From positions 1 through 12,616 of the forward strand of contig NW_013651833.1 in NCBI RefSeq assembly GCF_000499385.1: a stretch of DNA of 12,616 nt, read 5' to 3'. The notes under the pieces were generated by a model. The model was given only the letters and a program-made list of their open reading frames with translations. It had not been told where the DNA came from and made no database searches. Position numbers and translations under genes: made by a program. This DNA comes from Eimeria necatrix. Taxonomy: Eukaryota; Apicomplexa; Conoidasida; Eucoccidiorida; Eimeriidae. Of this stretch, positions 1-6,036 are shown in pieces. Position 1 is the stretch's first letter. Each line of letters begins with the position of its first letter.

Positions 1-300
1 CCTGGTGATGGCTTTGTTGGTGGTGGCGCTGCTGCTGCTGCAGTGCTGTTGCTGCTGCAGTGCTGCTGCTGCTGCAGTGCTGCTGCTGCTTGTGCTGCTG
101 CTGCTGATGATAATGGTGGTGGTGGTTCTGCTGCTGTTGTGGCTGTTTGTGGTGCTGCTGCTGCTGTTGCTCCGGCTGCTGCTGCGGCTGCGTCGCGCTG
201 CTTCAACTGCTGCTGCGGTGCAGCAGCAAAAAAGTGCCTGCTGCTGCACTTCTGTCTTGCTGCTGCCTTTGTTTGTTTCTTTACTTTTGCTGCTCTCCCA
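1..300. repeat. CTG-rich imperfect repeat, probably intronic
   Basis: Mostly CTG/TTG trinucleotides with embedded CAGTGCTGCTGCTGCTG blocks near 40-90, grading into a pyrimidine-rich stretch. Both forward frames stay open here, but they read as poly-Leu/Ala/Cys/Val with no recognisable motif. Because a Rab exon with no start codon begins at 694, this stretch is most simply part of the intron preceding it. The missing upstream Rab exons (G1-G3 motifs) are not visible, so they lie before base 1. Confidence 0.55.
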
Positions 301-376
301 ATGCATCTCTTTTATTCCTTTAATCTCTTTTAATTTCTCATTTTCTTTTCAGCCTTCCAACCTCAAAAAAAAATTC

Positions 377-575
377 ATTATTTATTTATTTATTTATTTA
401 TTTAAATATTAATTTATTTATTTATTTATTTGTTTATTTGTATATTTATTTATTCATTTACTAATTCATTAATTATTAACTTATCCATTTATATATTTAC
501 ATCATTTCCACACACATTTATCCATTCATAATTAACTAATTAATTAACTATTTATTTATTCATTTATTATTTATT

Positions 576-606
<31 letters not shown>

Positions 607-611
607 TCTAT

Positions 612-686
<75 letters not shown>

Positions 687-690
687 TTAT
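377..690. repeat. ATTT tetranucleotide microsatellite
   Basis: AT-rich DNA dominated by tandem ATTT/TTTA. It is interrupted by variants (aatt, catt, tttg) up to about 570 and is then nearly pure to 690. It runs directly into TAG (691-693), the likely 3' splice site of the intron before the Rab exon, so the repeat may double as the polypyrimidine tract. Composition differs sharply from the GC-rich CAG DNA on either side. Confidence 0.9.
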
Positions 691-693
691 TAG

Positions 694-843
694 ATAAAGG
701 AGCACCACGCGTTGGGCCCTTCGGCCTTTCTGATGGTGATAGCCAACAAAATGGACTTGGAAGAAAAACTGGAAGTTTCGGAAGAAGAGACTCGGGCTTT
801 TGCTGCTTCAATTGGGGCTGCATGCGCATGCACTTCCGCCAAG
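694..843 (+). CDS. Rab-family small GTPase, internal exon (G4 and G5 motifs)
   Basis: Fifty codons open between a TAG acceptor (691-693) and a GT donor (844). The translation begins IKEHHALGPSAFLMVIANKM, continues with a charged helix (EEKLEVSEEETRAFAASIGA) and ends CTSAK. NKMD is the G4 guanine-specificity motif and TSAK the G5 motif, in the spacing and order of Ras-superfamily G domains. The segment matches the Rab pattern (W)IKEL-LG-xxxx-ANKxDL-xxxxVxxEE-AxxxA-xxGA-xxxTSAK. From memory it is closest to the Rab21/Rab5/Rab22 group of endocytic Rabs, but the subfamily is inferred from only about 70 residues. P-loop and switch regions are upstream, outside the window. Rabs are membrane-anchored switches for vesicle transport. 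GCATGC occurs twice in a row at 820-831. Confidence 0.85.
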
Positions 844-852
844 GTTCGCTTT

Positions 853-1440
853 TAAACCCCTTTCTAAACCCTTTTTTAGGGTTTTCTAACCGCCGTTCTG
901 GGGTTTTCTAACCGCCGCTTCAGGCGGGCTCTAGTCGCGCGTTTAGGGTTTTTGAAGCGCCTTTTCGGGGTTTTTTAATCGCTGTTTTAGGGTTTTTGAA
1001 TCGCTGTTTAGGGTTTTTGAATCGCTGTTTTAGGGTTTTTGAATCGCTGTTCTGGGGTTTTTGAATCGCTGTTTTAGGGTTTTTGAATCGCCGTTTTGGG
1101 GTTCTCGAATCGCCCTTTTAGGGTTTTTGAATCGCCCTTTTAGGGTTTTTGAATCTCTGTTTTGGGGTTTTTAAATCGCCCTTTTGGAGTTTTTGAATCG
1201 CCGTTCTGGGTTTTTAAATTGCCGTTTGGGGTTTTTAAATCGCTTTTTTAGGGTTTTTGAATCGCCCTTTTAGGGGTTTTGAATCGCTGTTTTGGGGTTT
1301 TTTAATCGCTTTTTTAGGGTTTTTGAATCGCTTTCTGAGGGTTTATAGGAGCCTTTTTATGAGGGTTTTTAAACGGCTTTTTGGGGTTTTTTATTCGCCA
1401 TTTTAGGGTTTCTAATTGGGGCTTTGGGTCGGCTTTTGGG
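853..1440. repeat. 22-bp degenerate minisatellite with TTTTAGGG core
   Basis: Tandem units close to gggtttttgaatcgctgtttta, about two dozen copies with substitutions (gctg/gccg/gccc; aggg/tggg) and small indels. Copies at about 960-1180 are the most regular; those before 940 and after 1340 are more diverged. The core TTTTAGGGTTTTT resembles the organism's telomeric heptamer with extra T residues, which suggests derivation from it. Confidence 0.85.
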
Positions 1441-1529
1441 GCTTTATTTGCATGCCCTTTTTAATTAATTGTTTCGTTTTTTAATTCCATCATTTGAAGC
1501 TAAAATTAATTTATTTACTCATTGGGAAA

Positions 1530-1567
1530 TTAGGGTTTAGGGTTTAGGGTTTAGGGTTTGGGGTTTG
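1530..1567 (+). repeat. Interstitial telomere-type array (TTTAGGG)n
   Basis: About five copies of TTTAGGG, the last drifting to TTTGGGG, ending five bases before the Rab 3' splice site. The array lies inside the intron and supplies several TAG trinucleotides that are evidently not the main acceptor, since only the CAG at 1570-1572 restores the Rab frame. Confidence 0.9.
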
Positions 1568-1572
1568 TGCAG

Positions 1573-1668
1573 ACTTCCGCGAACGTGGACGCGGCCTTTT
1601 TAATGGTGGCATCGAAGCTCGCGGAGAAGCGACGCGCTGCTGCTGCTGCTGCTGCTGCTGCAGCTGCA

Positions 1669-1705
<37 letters not shown>

Positions 1706-1710
1706 CGAAC

Positions 1711-1743
<33 letters not shown>

Positions 1744-1865
1744 CGGGGAGACGCATTTTCCTTAACTGCTTCCTCTTCTTTTGCTGCTAGAACTCGCTGC
1801 TTCTGCAGCAGCTGCTCGGGGCAGCGGCTGCAGCGGCCTGCAGCTGGGGACCGCCTGGAGCTCAC
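1573..1865 (+). CDS. Rab-family small GTPase, final G-domain helix plus repeat-rich tail
   Basis: Reading phase 0 from the acceptor at 1572 gives TSANVDAAFLMVASKLAEKR, the last helix of a Rab G domain. This is followed by poly-Ala, an 11-residue poly-Ser and a second poly-Ala tract encoded by GCT/AGC/GCA repeats. The frame then reads a Cys-containing stretch (RCFCSSCS) and stops at 1867-1869. Rabs normally end in a hypervariable tail with one or two prenylated Cys; no clean CC or CxC terminus appears before the stop. The first plausible donor is GTAAAC at 1866, inside a telomere-type array, so the gene may splice on to another exon. The conserved part (1573-1632) is secure; the tail and 3' end are not. 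Confidence 0.7.
1631..1742. repeat. GCT run followed by CAG runs (inverted trinucleotide repeat)
   Basis: A (GCT)n tract at about 1636-1668 is followed by long (CAG)n tracts to 1742, so the two halves are reverse complements and could pair in RNA or single-stranded DNA. In the Rab frame they read Ala, Ser, Ala. Confidence 0.85.
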
Positions 1866-1914
1866 GTAAACCCTAAACCCTAAACCCTAAACCCTTGACG
1901 CCTTCCCTACCTTC

Positions 1915-1919
<5 letters not shown>
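1866..1919 (+). other. Candidate short intron made of CCCTAAA repeats
   Basis: The sequence begins GTAAAC, runs through four CCCTAAA-type units (1867-1894), then a pyrimidine-rich stretch ending TTCTCCAG at 1919. The result is a 54-base segment with acceptable splice signals at both ends, very like the 52-base CCCTAAA-filled intron in the GCN1 gene. It would extend the Rab gene into a CAG tract. Without a transcript this stays a candidate; the array itself is certain. Confidence 0.35.

Positions 1920-1963
<44 letters not shown>
1917..1963. repeat. (CAG)n tract
   Basis: About fifteen uninterrupted CAG triplets. They are followed by AAGAGAGGGGTAAATG, a plausible splice donor context at 1972. 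The coding status is unknown. Confidence 0.9.
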
Positions 1964-1964
<1 letters not shown>

Positions 1965-2044
1965 GAGAGGGGTAAATGTCTTTGGATTGTCTTTTGCTGT
2001 GGGGTGGCTGCAGGGATGTTCGCGGCCAGCAAGGCGGCGCCCAA

Positions 2045-2074
2045 TAAACCCTAAACCCTAAACCCTAAACCCTA
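2045..2074 (-). repeat. Interstitial telomere-type array (CCCTAAA)n
   Basis: Four CCCTAAA units in the orientation opposite to the array at 1530. No gene is assigned on either side. Confidence 0.9.
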
Positions 2075-2101
2075 GATGGGGGGATAAGAGATGACGCGAG
2101 T

Positions 2102-2142
2102 GGGGTCTCGGCGAGGGTTTAGGGTTTACGCGCTGAGACCTC
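2102..2142. other. Hairpin with telomere-type repeat in the loop
   Basis: GGTCTCGGCG (2104-2113) and CGCTGAGACC (2131-2140) are reverse complements apart from one G-T wobble. The stem can extend two more pairs outward, one of them a wobble. The 17-base loop contains AGGGTTTAGGGTTT. I know no family with this layout. Confidence 0.6.
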
Positions 2143-2168
2143 GTTGCCTCCCTATGGGCTTTCTGCCG

Positions 2169-2202
2169 TTAGGGTTTAGGGTTTAGGGTTTAGGGTTTAG
2201 GA
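2169..2202 (+). repeat. Interstitial telomere-type array (TTTAGGG)n
   Basis: Nearly five perfect TTTAGGG units in non-coding DNA 27 bases after the hairpin. Confidence 0.9.
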
Positions 2203-2285
2203 GTAAAGGCTGGTGAAGCAGGGTTTGCATTTTCCAAATGTCTGTTCTGCAGCAGCAAAGAGACTACAAGATGAAAGGTGCTTAC

Positions 2286-2314
2286 TGCTGCTGCTGCTGC
2301 TGCTGCTGCAGCCT

Positions 2315-2356
<42 letters not shown>
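2286..2356. repeat. (CTG)n-(CAG)n inverted trinucleotide repeat
   Basis: Eight CTG triplets, a short GCAGCCTG centre, then about fourteen CAG triplets. The arms are perfectly complementary over at least 24 bases. In one frame it reads poly-Cys then poly-Gln, but no conserved sequence flanks it, so I do not call a gene. Confidence 0.9.
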
Positions 2357-2358
<2 letters not shown>

Positions 2359-2443
2359 TTGGGTGGACGTTTTCGCGTAGCTGTTTCCTCTTCTGTAGAC
2401 CCTTAGTTGAGGTTCCGCGCAGCCCCTGCAGCAGCTGGGCTCC

Positions 2444-2530
2444 AGGGTTTAGGGTTTAGGGTTTAGGGTTTAGGGTTAGCCCTTGGCATGAGCTGGCGCA
2501 GTGTGAGGGTTTAGGGTTTGGGGTTTGGGT
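2444..2530 (+). repeat. Two interstitial telomere-type arrays
   Basis: GGGTTTA units occupy 2444-2478, and a second degenerate group (GGGTTTAGGGTTTGGGGTTTGGG) lies at 2506-2530. They are separated by about 27 bases of unique GC-rich sequence. Same orientation as the array at 2169. Confidence 0.9.
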
Positions 2531-2593
2531 GTGCAGCTGCGAGTGTTAAGCAGCGGAAGAAAAGCCTTTTTCGGGGCTTTAAGTTTGCACTGG

Positions 2594-2669
2594 ACTTTAA
2601 AATTGAAATAAAACTTTATTTAAATGAATTTGAACTTTTAAATTGAAATAAAACTTAAATGAATTTGAA
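2594..2669. repeat. Imperfect tandem duplication, 40-bp unit
   Basis: ACTTTAAAATTGAAATAAAA begins the first copy and ACTTTTAAATTGAAATAAAA the second. Both end TAAATGAATTTGAA. The second copy lacks five bases (a TTTAT-type slip) relative to the first. AT-rich, in a GC-rich neighbourhood; possibly a 3' end region of the upstream gene, but no other evidence supports that. Confidence 0.75.
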
Positions 2670-2836
2670 AAGAAAGTCGCAAAGAAGGCGCGGGAGAGCT
2701 GCGGGGTTGGGGCCCGCGGGGTGTATGGACAGCCGGCTGCTGCATGCGCCCGAAGAACTGCAGCAGATACACCCCAGCTCTTCTTCCTTTTTGAAATGTT
2801 TAAATTAATTTAATTTAATTTTAATTTTCCTTTTTA
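2670..2836. other. Intergenic stretch with inverted repeat and AT-rich block
   Basis: No gene is recognised. It contains perfect 9-base inverted arms GGGGTGTAT (2718-2726) and ATACACCCC (2767-2775), which enclose a TGCATGC (2741-2747) and a nested CTGCTG/CAGCAG pair. An AT-rich block of TTAATTTAATTTAATTTTAA type follows at about 2800-2836. It could be promoter DNA for an exon downstream, but no function is shown. Confidence 0.4.
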
Positions 2837-2913
2837 ATGGTCCAAAAAGCGGACGGAAAGCCCCGGAGGAAGGGGAAGAGGCGAAGCTGCATGCGGCTGC
2901 TGCTGCTGCTCAG

Positions 2914-3004
2914 GTGTACATACACTTCAATCCTCGGGGCTCCTTCCAAACTCCACTTCTTCTGTTCATAACTTTTATTTTTGTTTTATTTCTTTTCCAA
3001 AAAG
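2914..3004 (+). other. Candidate intron in an unassigned transcript
   Basis: GCTCAG|GTGTACATAC resembles a donor. TTTTATTTTTGTTTTATTTCTTTTCCAAAAAG|GCGCC, ending at 3004, resembles a pyrimidine-rich acceptor. Flanking DNA is open in more than one frame: one reads through to TGA at 3133-3135 with a Cys cluster, another gives an acidic segment upstream and stops at TAG near 3072. It could be the Rab terminal exon, a 5' untranslated exon of the GCN1 gene, or a separate small gene; I cannot choose. Confidence 0.25.
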
Positions 3005-3165
3005 GCGCCTCGGGTGTGCCTTCCCCTCTCGGGGTGTACAGACACCGCGCAGCAGCTGCTGCAGCAGCAAATTTAGACAACCCCTGCAGCTGTTGCTGCT
3101 GCTGCTGCAGCAGCAAACGCCCGGGCCTGTGCTGAGGGCAGCGGGGCCTGCTGCTCGCGTAACTC

Positions 3166-3196
3166 CTAAACCCTAAACCCTAAACCCTAAACCCTA
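3166..3196 (-). repeat. Interstitial telomere-type array in the GCN1 5' leader
   Basis: Four and a half CCCTAAA units ending 28 bases before the GCN1 start codon. The last unit contributes an in-frame TAG (3195-3197) that closes the reading frame upstream of the ATG. The array is therefore either leader, promoter DNA or a short 5' intron; GTAACT at 3159 and CCCTAG at 3197 could in principle be its ends. Confidence 0.85.
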
Positions 3197-3224
3197 GCCA
3201 CGGGACACCTGCTGCTGCCGCAAT

Positions 3225-3379
3225 ATGCCAGAAGAGGTACTACAGGATGGCCTGGGGGCCCCTCTAGAGGGGCCCCCCGGCCTTTTAGCTGCTTTAGAGG
3301 AGCTCAGTGACCTGGAAGTGCTGCAGCAGCAGCAGCAGCTGCTGCTGCTGCAGCAAATCCTAGATGAGATCAAGGAGAG

Positions 3380-3410
<31 letters not shown>

Positions 3411-3555
3411 TTGCTGTCTGAGGAGGAGTTCAAGGGCCTCTGCAGCTCCGTGCTGCTGTCGCCTGCAGCATGCAGCAGCAGCAAGCGCAGCAGCAGCAGC
3501 TGGCGCTGCTGCTTCTCCCGCCTGCAAGCCGCAGCAGCAAGGGCTCTCGCCCAAG

Positions 3556-3590
<35 letters not shown>

Positions 3591-3861
3591 AGCACGCCCC
3601 AGCAGCAGCAGCTGCCGCTGCTGCAGCAGTTTTGCTCTACGCTGCAGGCCACCATGAAGGGCCTCGGCCGCAGCGCAGCAGCAGCAGCTGTGGGCAGCAG
3701 CTTCCTCTCCGTGCTGCTGCTGCTGCCGCCTGCTGCTCTTGCTGCTGCTGCTGCTGCAGACTGCTGCAGCAAAAGCATAGGGGGTGTCTTGCTGCAGATA
3801 GAGCGCGTTGCTGCCGACGTGTTTGCTGCTGCAGTCGCCCGCCAGAGCCGGCACAAGCAGG

Positions 3862-3913
<52 letters not shown>

Positions 3914-4052
3914 CGAAGAGCAGCAAATTCAAATCGAGCAGCTGCTGCAGCGCCAGGCCCTCAAGCTTCCCTGGGCCAAAGTGCTGCAGCAGCTGCTGCT
4001 GGTGTCTCCTAAGGCGAGGGCGCATGCGCTACAGGTAGCAGAGAACACCATT

Positions 4053-4099
<47 letters not shown>

Positions 4100-4244
4100 T
4101 TGCTGCTGGCTGCTTTGCTGCTGGGCCTGCAAAGTTCTGCTGCGCAGCAAAGGTAAAGGGGGGACTGCTGCTGCTGCTGCTGCTGCTGCAGCAAAAAAGG
4201 AGGCTCTGGACTTGCGAGAGAAGCTCCTGCACTTGTTCCTCCAG
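3225..4244 (+). CDS. GCN1: GCN1-like translational activator, exon 1 (N terminus)
   Basis: Start ATG at 3225 is the first after an in-frame TAG (3195) and has A at -3. The protein opens MPEEVLQDGLGAPLEGPPGL, followed by helical, Leu-rich alpha-solenoid sequence broken by poly-Gln (3323, 3868-3912), poly-Ser (3381-3410, 4050-4095) and poly-Ala (3559-3588, 4168-4191). Non-repeat islands such as FCSTLQATMKGLGR and LKLPWAKVLQQLLLVSPKAR look like HEAT/ARM helices. The exon ends FLQ|GTAACA, phase 0, at 4244. On its own this exon could not be named: the GCN1 N terminus is poorly conserved, and identity comes from the collinear later exons. A 39-base in-frame segment at 4153-4191 has donor- and acceptor-like ends, but is more likely a coded poly-Ala run. 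Confidence 0.7.
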
Positions 4245-4251
4245 GTAACAG

Positions 4252-4292
<41 letters not shown>

Positions 4293-4387
4293 GCAAAAGC
4301 ACGCGCGAGCGATGCGGCGCCAATGGCTGCGCTGCAGCAGCAGACCCCACAGCTGCAGCACCACAGCAGCAGCAGCAGCAGCAGCAG
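4245..4387 (+). other. GCN1 intron 1 (CAG-rich)
   Basis: The donor CTCCAG|GTAACA is clear. A frame change from that of exon 1 to that of exon 2 requires an intron here. The acceptor is one of several CAGs in the run 4360-4387; CAG ending at 4387 keeps phase 0. The exact end is uncertain by tens of bases. Confidence 0.55.
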
Positions 4388-4638
4388 AGCAGCAGCAGGA
4401 CTGCTGCTGCTGCACGGCGGGTGCATGCGTTTGCTGTTTTGCTGCAGCTGCTGGACGGCCGCCGCTGCTGCGCTGCTGCTGCCTTTTGCTGCTTCTCTCC
4501 TTTGGGGCTGCTGCTGCAGCAGCAAGACTGGGAGGCCCTCATAGCCCCAGCAGCAGCAAAAGGCTTTGCCCGCTCGCTGGATGCTGCGGGGCCCCCGCTG
4601 CTGCTGCTGCTGCGCCACTCCGCTGCAGACACGAGCGG
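4388..4638 (+). CDS. GCN1: GCN1-like translational activator, exon 2
   Basis: Reads VHAFAVLLQLLDG, then PLGLLLQQQDWEALIAPAAA and KGFARSLDAAGPPLLLLLRH. The DWEALIAPxxxKGFARSxxxxxPLLxxLL pattern matches, from memory, an N-terminal-third segment of animal GCN1 (EWKDLILPTIQKSLLRSPEN). That is the first point in the gene where family similarity is visible. The probable end is ACGAGCGG|GTACGC at 4638, phase 2. The 5' boundary is placed by frame only. Confidence 0.6.
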
Positions 4639-4686
4639 GTACGCTGCTGCTGCTGCTGCTGCTGCTGTTTCTGTTGCTGCTGCTGT

Positions 4687-4721
<35 letters not shown>

Positions 4722-4859
4722 CTGTTGCTGCTGCTGTTGCTGCTGCTGTTGCTGCTGCTGTTGCTGCTGCGGGTGCTGCTGCTGCTGCTGCTGCTGCGTG
4801 GCCGTTGCGGCATTTGCAGGCGCTGCTGCTGCTGTGCTGCTGCTGTTGCTGCTGCGCAG
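4639..4859 (+). other. GCN1 intron 2 (GTTGCTGCTGCT tandem repeat)
   Basis: Starts GTACGCTGCTGC and is filled by about nine units of the 12-mer GTTGCTGCTGCT (about 4670-4770). Two acceptors are possible: TTTGCAG at 4819 and GCTGCGCAG at 4859. Only the second joins in frame with the 4639 donor, so it is preferred. Confidence 0.5.
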
Positions 4860-5079
4860 CTGCCTGCTGCTGCTGCTGCACGAGCTGCTGCCGACTCTGA
4901 AGTCAGCAGCAACACTTGCTTTGTCAGCTCGGGGCCGTGCTGCACTTGCTGTCAGCATTATTAAGAGAGCAGCAGCAAACTGCCGCAGCGCAGCAGCACC
5001 CTTCACGGCGCAGCAGCAGCTGCTGCAGCAGCTCAGCACTCCGGGGCTGAAGACTCTGGATACCATCGCTTTGCTGCAG
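4860..5079 (+). CDS. GCN1: GCN1-like translational activator, exon 3
   Basis: About 73 codons: a Leu run, then HELLPTLKSAATLALSARGR, a helix AALAVSIIKRAAANC, and LKTLDTIALLQ. It is collinear with the GCN1 segment that follows the exon 2 match (family pattern VKGLxxHLKSxSPRLxxxAVLALRNLARQC, from memory), consistent with HEAT helices. The exon ends CTGCAG|GTATAT, phase 0, a good donor. The 5' edge may be 40 bases further upstream if the acceptor at 4819 is used. Confidence 0.6.
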
Positions 5080-5085
5080 GTATAT

Positions 5086-5124
<39 letters not shown>

Positions 5125-5259
5125 TTGCTGCTCCCGCTGCTCTTGGTGGTGCTGCTGCTGCTGCAGCTCTGGCTTCTTGGGACACAGCCGTTGCTGCTGG
5201 CTGCCTCTTGCTGCTGCTGCTGCTGAGGGCTTCTCTGCTGCTGCTGCTGCTTAGGGGAG

Positions 5260-5294
<35 letters not shown>

Positions 5295-5302
5295 CTTCAC
5301 AG
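5080..5302 (+). other. GCN1 intron 3 (CTG/TTG repeat)
   Basis: Donor CTGCAG|GTATAT and acceptor GCTGCTTCACAG|GCA, both phase 0; the joined frames are both open and contain non-repeat sequence. The body is nearly all CTG and TTG triplets, plus an internal stop (TGA at about 5224) in the frame of exon 3. Confidence 0.75.
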
Positions 5303-5845
5303 GCAGCAACTGCATGCACTCCCACCGCTCTGCAAGAGCCAACAGTGTCTGCTGAGGAGCTGCAGCAGCTGCAGCAGCACCTCAGCAGCAGCAGCAAAGT
5401 GCATGCGCTGCTGGCAGCAGATGTGAACGACGACGTGAAGGCCGCGTGCTGCAGTTTATTGGGTCGCGTGCTGCCGCTGCTGCTGCGGCGCAGCAGCAGC
5501 AGCAGCAGCAGCAGCGGCGCGCCCGAGCAGCAGAAGCAGCTGCAGCACCTGCTGCAGCAGGGGCTGAAGCAGCTAGGCGGCTTCTGTGCTGCTGCCAACA
5601 AAAAGGGGACTGTCTCTGGAGAGCAGCAGCAGCTGCTGCTTGCTGCTGCAGAGGAAGCTCTGGAGAGAATTGTGTCAGCAGCAGCTGCAGCAGAAGGGCC
5701 TGCAGCAGCAGAGACGCAGCAGGTGCTGCAGCAGCTGCTGCAGCAGCTGCTGCCGCTCCTCAGCGCATGCAGCACACGAGCAGCACTGCGTGCTGCATCT
5801 CTCAGGGCCTGGTCTTTGTGGCTGCTTATTGAGCAGCTGCCGCAG

Positions 5846-5885
<40 letters not shown>

Positions 5886-5984
5886 AGCAGCAGCTGGACA
5901 GTGCACAGAGCCCCTCGCTTGCTGCAGCAGCAGCTCTCTGGGCAGAAGCAAATTCGTGCTTCTCGCTTCCGACCCACAAGGCAA
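5303..5984 (+). CDS. GCN1: GCN1-like translational activator, exon 4
   Basis: About 227 codons. It reads AATACTPTALQEPTVSAEEL, then VHALLAADVNDDVKAACCSLLGR (HEAT-like helix pair), poly-Ser, QLQHLLQQGLKQLGGFCAAA, LLLAAAEEALERIV, and ACSTRAALRAASLRAWSLWLL before a poly-Ala run (5849-5882) and SLPTHK. The repeating amphipathic Leu/Ala helices suit an alpha-solenoid. No strong motif-level match to GCN1 is seen here; assignment rests on the exons either side. The 3' end is either 5984 (GT donor, CAA|GTCCAG) or 5980 (GC donor, AAG|GCAAGT). Confidence 0.6.
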
Positions 5985-6036
5985 GTCCAGGCCCAAACCC
6001 TAAACGCTAAACCCTAAACCCTAAACCCTAACGCAG
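5985..6036 (+). other. GCN1 intron 4, built of CCCTAAA repeats
   Basis: Only 52 bases: GTCCAGGCC, then four CCCTAAA/CGCTAAA units (about 5996-6031), then ACGCAG. This GT-AG pair joins exon 4 to exon 5 in frame. The alternative GC donor at 5981 (AAG|GCAAGT, a strong consensus) also works in frame with acceptors at 6098 or 6101. Either way the telomere-type array is intronic. Confidence 0.6.

Larger units (their letters stand above)
844..1572 (+). other. Rab intron, filled by a TTTTAGGG-type minisatellite
   Basis: The donor reads CCAAG|GTTCGC and the acceptor TTTGTGCAG|ACT. Both flanks are phase 0, and joining them gives SAK|TSANVDAAF, which matches the conserved Rab run SAKTxxNVxxAF; this is good evidence for both sites. 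The body is a degenerate minisatellite followed by AT-rich DNA (about 1455-1530) and a short perfect telomere-type array just before the acceptor. Confidence 0.85.

Noticed and set aside
5..412. ORF at the window start with a Leu-rich beginning resembling a signal peptide or membrane protein
   Set aside because: The hydrophobic stretch is CTG/TTG repeat. The rest reads into AT-rich microsatellite DNA, and position before a Rab internal exon argues for intron.
2045..2202. Telomere arrays as a true chromosome end
   Set aside because: Each array has only 3-5 units, orientations alternate, and genes lie on both sides.
3194..3856. Long minus-strand ORF (220 codons) opposite GCN1 exon 1
   Set aside because: It is composed of repeat-encoded A/S/L/C/Q runs with no conserved motif, and mirrors the coding strand. 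CAG/CTG tracts lack stops in all frames.
4153..4191. A 39-base intron in exon 1 (AAAG|GTAAAG ... CTGCAG|CA)
   Set aside because: The splice-like ends are good and frame is kept, but the length is very short for an intron and the segment is also in frame as poly-Ala, so it is left as coding.
4312..5226. Continuous plus-strand ORF with a 30-residue poly-Cys run, read as one protein
   Set aside because: Only its part after about 4860 carries GCN1-like sequence. The poly-Cys part is the frame through intron 2, and exon 2 is in another frame.
3929..5342. Overlapping minus-strand ORFs of 267-338 codons
   Set aside because: Poly-Gln, poly-Ser and poly-Leu readings of the same repeats. They cross several GCN1 exons and introns supported on the plus strand.
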